Made by a program: the position numbers and the translations under genes
In this document: piece after piece, positions 62,486 to 64,000 of the stretch
How positions within the stretch are numbered: the stretch's first letter is position 1
How the letters are laid out: each line of letters begins with the position of its first letter
Notes under the pieces: generated by a model
What the model saw: only the letters and a program-made list of their open reading frames with translations
Databases searched by the model: none
What the model was told of the DNA's origin: nothing
Origin: Saccharibacillus sp. JS10
Lineage (GTDB): Bacteria; Bacillota; Bacilli; Paenibacillales; Paenibacillaceae
Direction of reading: 5' to 3'
Length of the DNA stretch: 64,000 nt
Assembly: GCF_024436065.1 (NCBI RefSeq)
Contig: NZ_JANFNS010000003.1
Location: forward strand, 124,001 to 188,000

Positions 62486-64000
62486 ATGTCTATGCTGACG
62501 AAAACATCGGATACGTTCAACCATGATCGGACGCTCACCGCTGGTTTGTTTTTCAAAGAACGCACAAAGTTATGGGGTCATACGCATTTGAGCGATCAGT
62601 TTGTGCAAGAACGCGCAGAAGTCATTCAGCGTTGGAGAACCGATGCGCTGCTACTCGACGATTTGCAGTATCAAGCTTCATTGGAAGCGGCAGGTCTGAA
62701 TGAAGAACAATTCGGCAGTCTGCTGCTGGCTTCCGCCGACCCGAATATGACTTTCTCACCGCAAGCCAAGCAAGCCGTATCTGAATTAATAGGGATGCAA
62801 GAATGGCAAGAAGCGTTGGAACTCAACCGATCGATTCCGATTCAAGAAGGCACGGCGCTCAAACTGATCTCGGCGTTCCGCCCGTTCTTGCTCTGGGCGG
62901 CAAAACAATGGGATACCTTTATCGAAAGTCGTGAAGATGTACAAAACATGGTTGACACTGAAGCGCTGCGTGAACGACTAATCCGCGAATTGTCGGAATG
63001 TCTGCTTCAGATCGGCGCACGGACGCTGGTGCTGGAGCTGCATGTAGCGAAGCAATTAGAAGAACTCGAAGGCGACACACCGGAAGACCGTTTTCATTCT
63101 TTTGTCCAAAAAAAGTTGTGGGATACCGACCAGCTTGAGTTTTTATATGAAGAATATCCGATCTTAGCGCGTATCTTAATGATTCGTACACGCTTTATTG
63201 TCGATGCCACAATTGAAGCGGTCGGACGTTTTGCTACAGATCGCGATGAACTGATTACGACGATCGGGCTTTCCGCAGATAGCGGAAAACTGAGCGATTT
63301 TGCCGCAGGGATGGGCGATGCCCACCAACAAGGACGTTCGGTCATTCGGATGCGGATGGAGTCGGGTCTACAGCTGGTGTACAAACCGAAACCGCTCGGC
63401 GCATCCAAACATTTCAGCCAGTTTCTACATTGGATGAACAATTGCGGCTTCTCGCCTGCGTTCAAACCGATGCGCGTACTGGATAAAAACGAATATGGCT
63501 GGGAAGAATTTATTGTGCAACAAGGATGTAACACCACTGAAGAAGTGCAACGTTATTACGGTCGTCTCGGCGGTCTGCTTGCGGTGCTGTATAGTATGCG
63601 CGGAACCGATTTTCATATGGAAAACGTCATCGCTTCGGGCGAACATCCGACCCCTATCGATCTGGAAACCGTATTCCACAATATCCCTGCGCTGCATTTC
63701 CAAGATACGGCGGATGTCGAAGCGAAGAAAAAAATCGTCGATTCTGTAATTGGAACGGGGCTATTGCCACTCCTACTATATCAAAACGAAGAAGGATTCG
63801 GCGTAGAAATGAGCGGTATGGGCGGAGGCGAACAAGTCTTGCCGTTCCCTGTTTTGCAAGTGGAACATGACGAGACCGACAATATGCGTTTTGTACGCAA
63901 ATCCAAGTCCACCAAAGGTTCGGAAAACGTGCCTTCACTGGGCGGACAACGGACGCATGCCGGGCAGTATGTCGATGAGGTGGTACTCGGATTCCGTCAA
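62486..64000 (+). CDS. lanM: Class II lanthipeptide synthetase LanM (CylM-like), 5' part
   Basis: The frame is open from ATG at 62486 (GGGAGG upstream) to the window end; 505 codons are visible, covering most of the N-terminal dehydratase domain (DUF4135). Key active-site segments are present: GDAHQQGRS (Asp/His pair), LVYKPKP (Lys), GTDFHMENV and PIDLETVFH, which correspond to CylM's kinase-like residues for phosphorylating and eliminating Ser/Thr. The C-terminal LanC-like cyclase domain must lie beyond the window. It modifies both precursors encoded just upstream. Confidence 0.95.
   Translation, partial: MSMLTKTSDTFNHDRTLTAGLFFKERTKLWGHTHLSDQFVQERAEVIQRWRTDALLLDDLQYQASLEAAGLNEEQFGSLLLASADPNMTFSPQAKQAVSELIGMQEWQEALELNRSIPIQEGTALKLISAFRPFLLWAAKQWDTFIESREDVQNMVDTEALRERLIRELSECLLQIGARTLVLELHVAKQLEELEGDTPEDRFHSFVQKKLWDTDQLEFLYEEYPILARILMIRTRFIVDATIEAVGRFATDRDELITTIGLSADSGKLSDFAAGMGDAHQQGRSVIRMRMESGLQLVYKPKPLGASKHFSQFLHWMNNCGFSPAFKPMRVLDKNEYGWEEFIVQQGCNTTEEVQRYYGRLGGLLAVLYSMRGTDFHMENVIASGEHPTPIDLETVFHNIPALHFQDTADVEAKKKIVDSVIGTGLLPLLLYQNEEGFGVEMSGMGGGEQVLPFPVLQVEHDETDNMRFVRKSKSTKGSENVPSLGGQRTHAGQYVDEVVLGFRQ

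Overview
The window comes from a low-to-mid-GC Gram-positive spore-former, most likely Paenibacillaceae. Support: strong AAGGAGG ribosome sites, a T-box leader, a yybP-ykoY riboswitch, IDEAL-, CcdC- and DUF4179-type proteins, and a ComQXPA pheromone module. This is inferred from gene content; no rRNA or other marker is present. No tRNA, rRNA, CRISPR array, integrase or transposase was seen.

Left part (1-14.7 kb): 3' part of nrdD with nrdG; a TerC/YkoY-type metal transporter behind a manganese riboswitch; an IDEAL-like protein; a divergent T-box-controlled seryl-tRNA synthetase; a chemoreceptor; an NAD(P)HX repair enzyme; and several housekeeping and hypothetical genes. At 14.7-21.1 kb lie three tandem paralogous pairs of ECF-type sigma factor and DUF4179 membrane protein. 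The sigma gene of one pair is frameshifted by a 10-bp tandem duplication.

Middle part (21-43 kb): a natural GH65 phosphorylase/beta-phosphoglucomutase fusion; a six-gene operon coupling a phosphorelay (response regulator, hybrid kinase, HPt-REC-degenerate GGDEF-REC protein) to a HEAT-repeat membrane protein, a family 2 glycosyltransferase and a membrane-anchored protein, probably for a regulated exopolysaccharide; ccdC; a GH1 6-phospho-beta-glucosidase with a divergent LacI repressor; a GH3 hexosaminidase fused to a DUF4309-like domain; a beta-helix protein; an oxidoreductase; and a lactate-dehydrogenase-like enzyme.

Right part (43-64 kb): a two-component lanthipeptide island whose precursors closely match enterococcal cytolysin (CylL-S/CylL-L), including the six-residue segment removed by the second protease. 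It has a CylM-like LanM (cut by the window end), a CylB-like peptidase transporter, a CylA-like subtilisin, a small LuxR-type HTH protein, two CylI-like M50 proteins, a LanFEG-type immunity transporter and a NatAB-like transporter. A complete comQ-comX-comP-comA module sits between these parts. A 34-bp motif built from TTGCGG half-sites occurs both in the comQ-comX gap and in the lanthipeptide promoter region, so pheromone control of a cytolysin-like toxin is the main hypothesis of this annotation.

Five copies (one truncated) of an intergenic hairpin element are scattered through the window. Their arms differ between copies but stay complementary.
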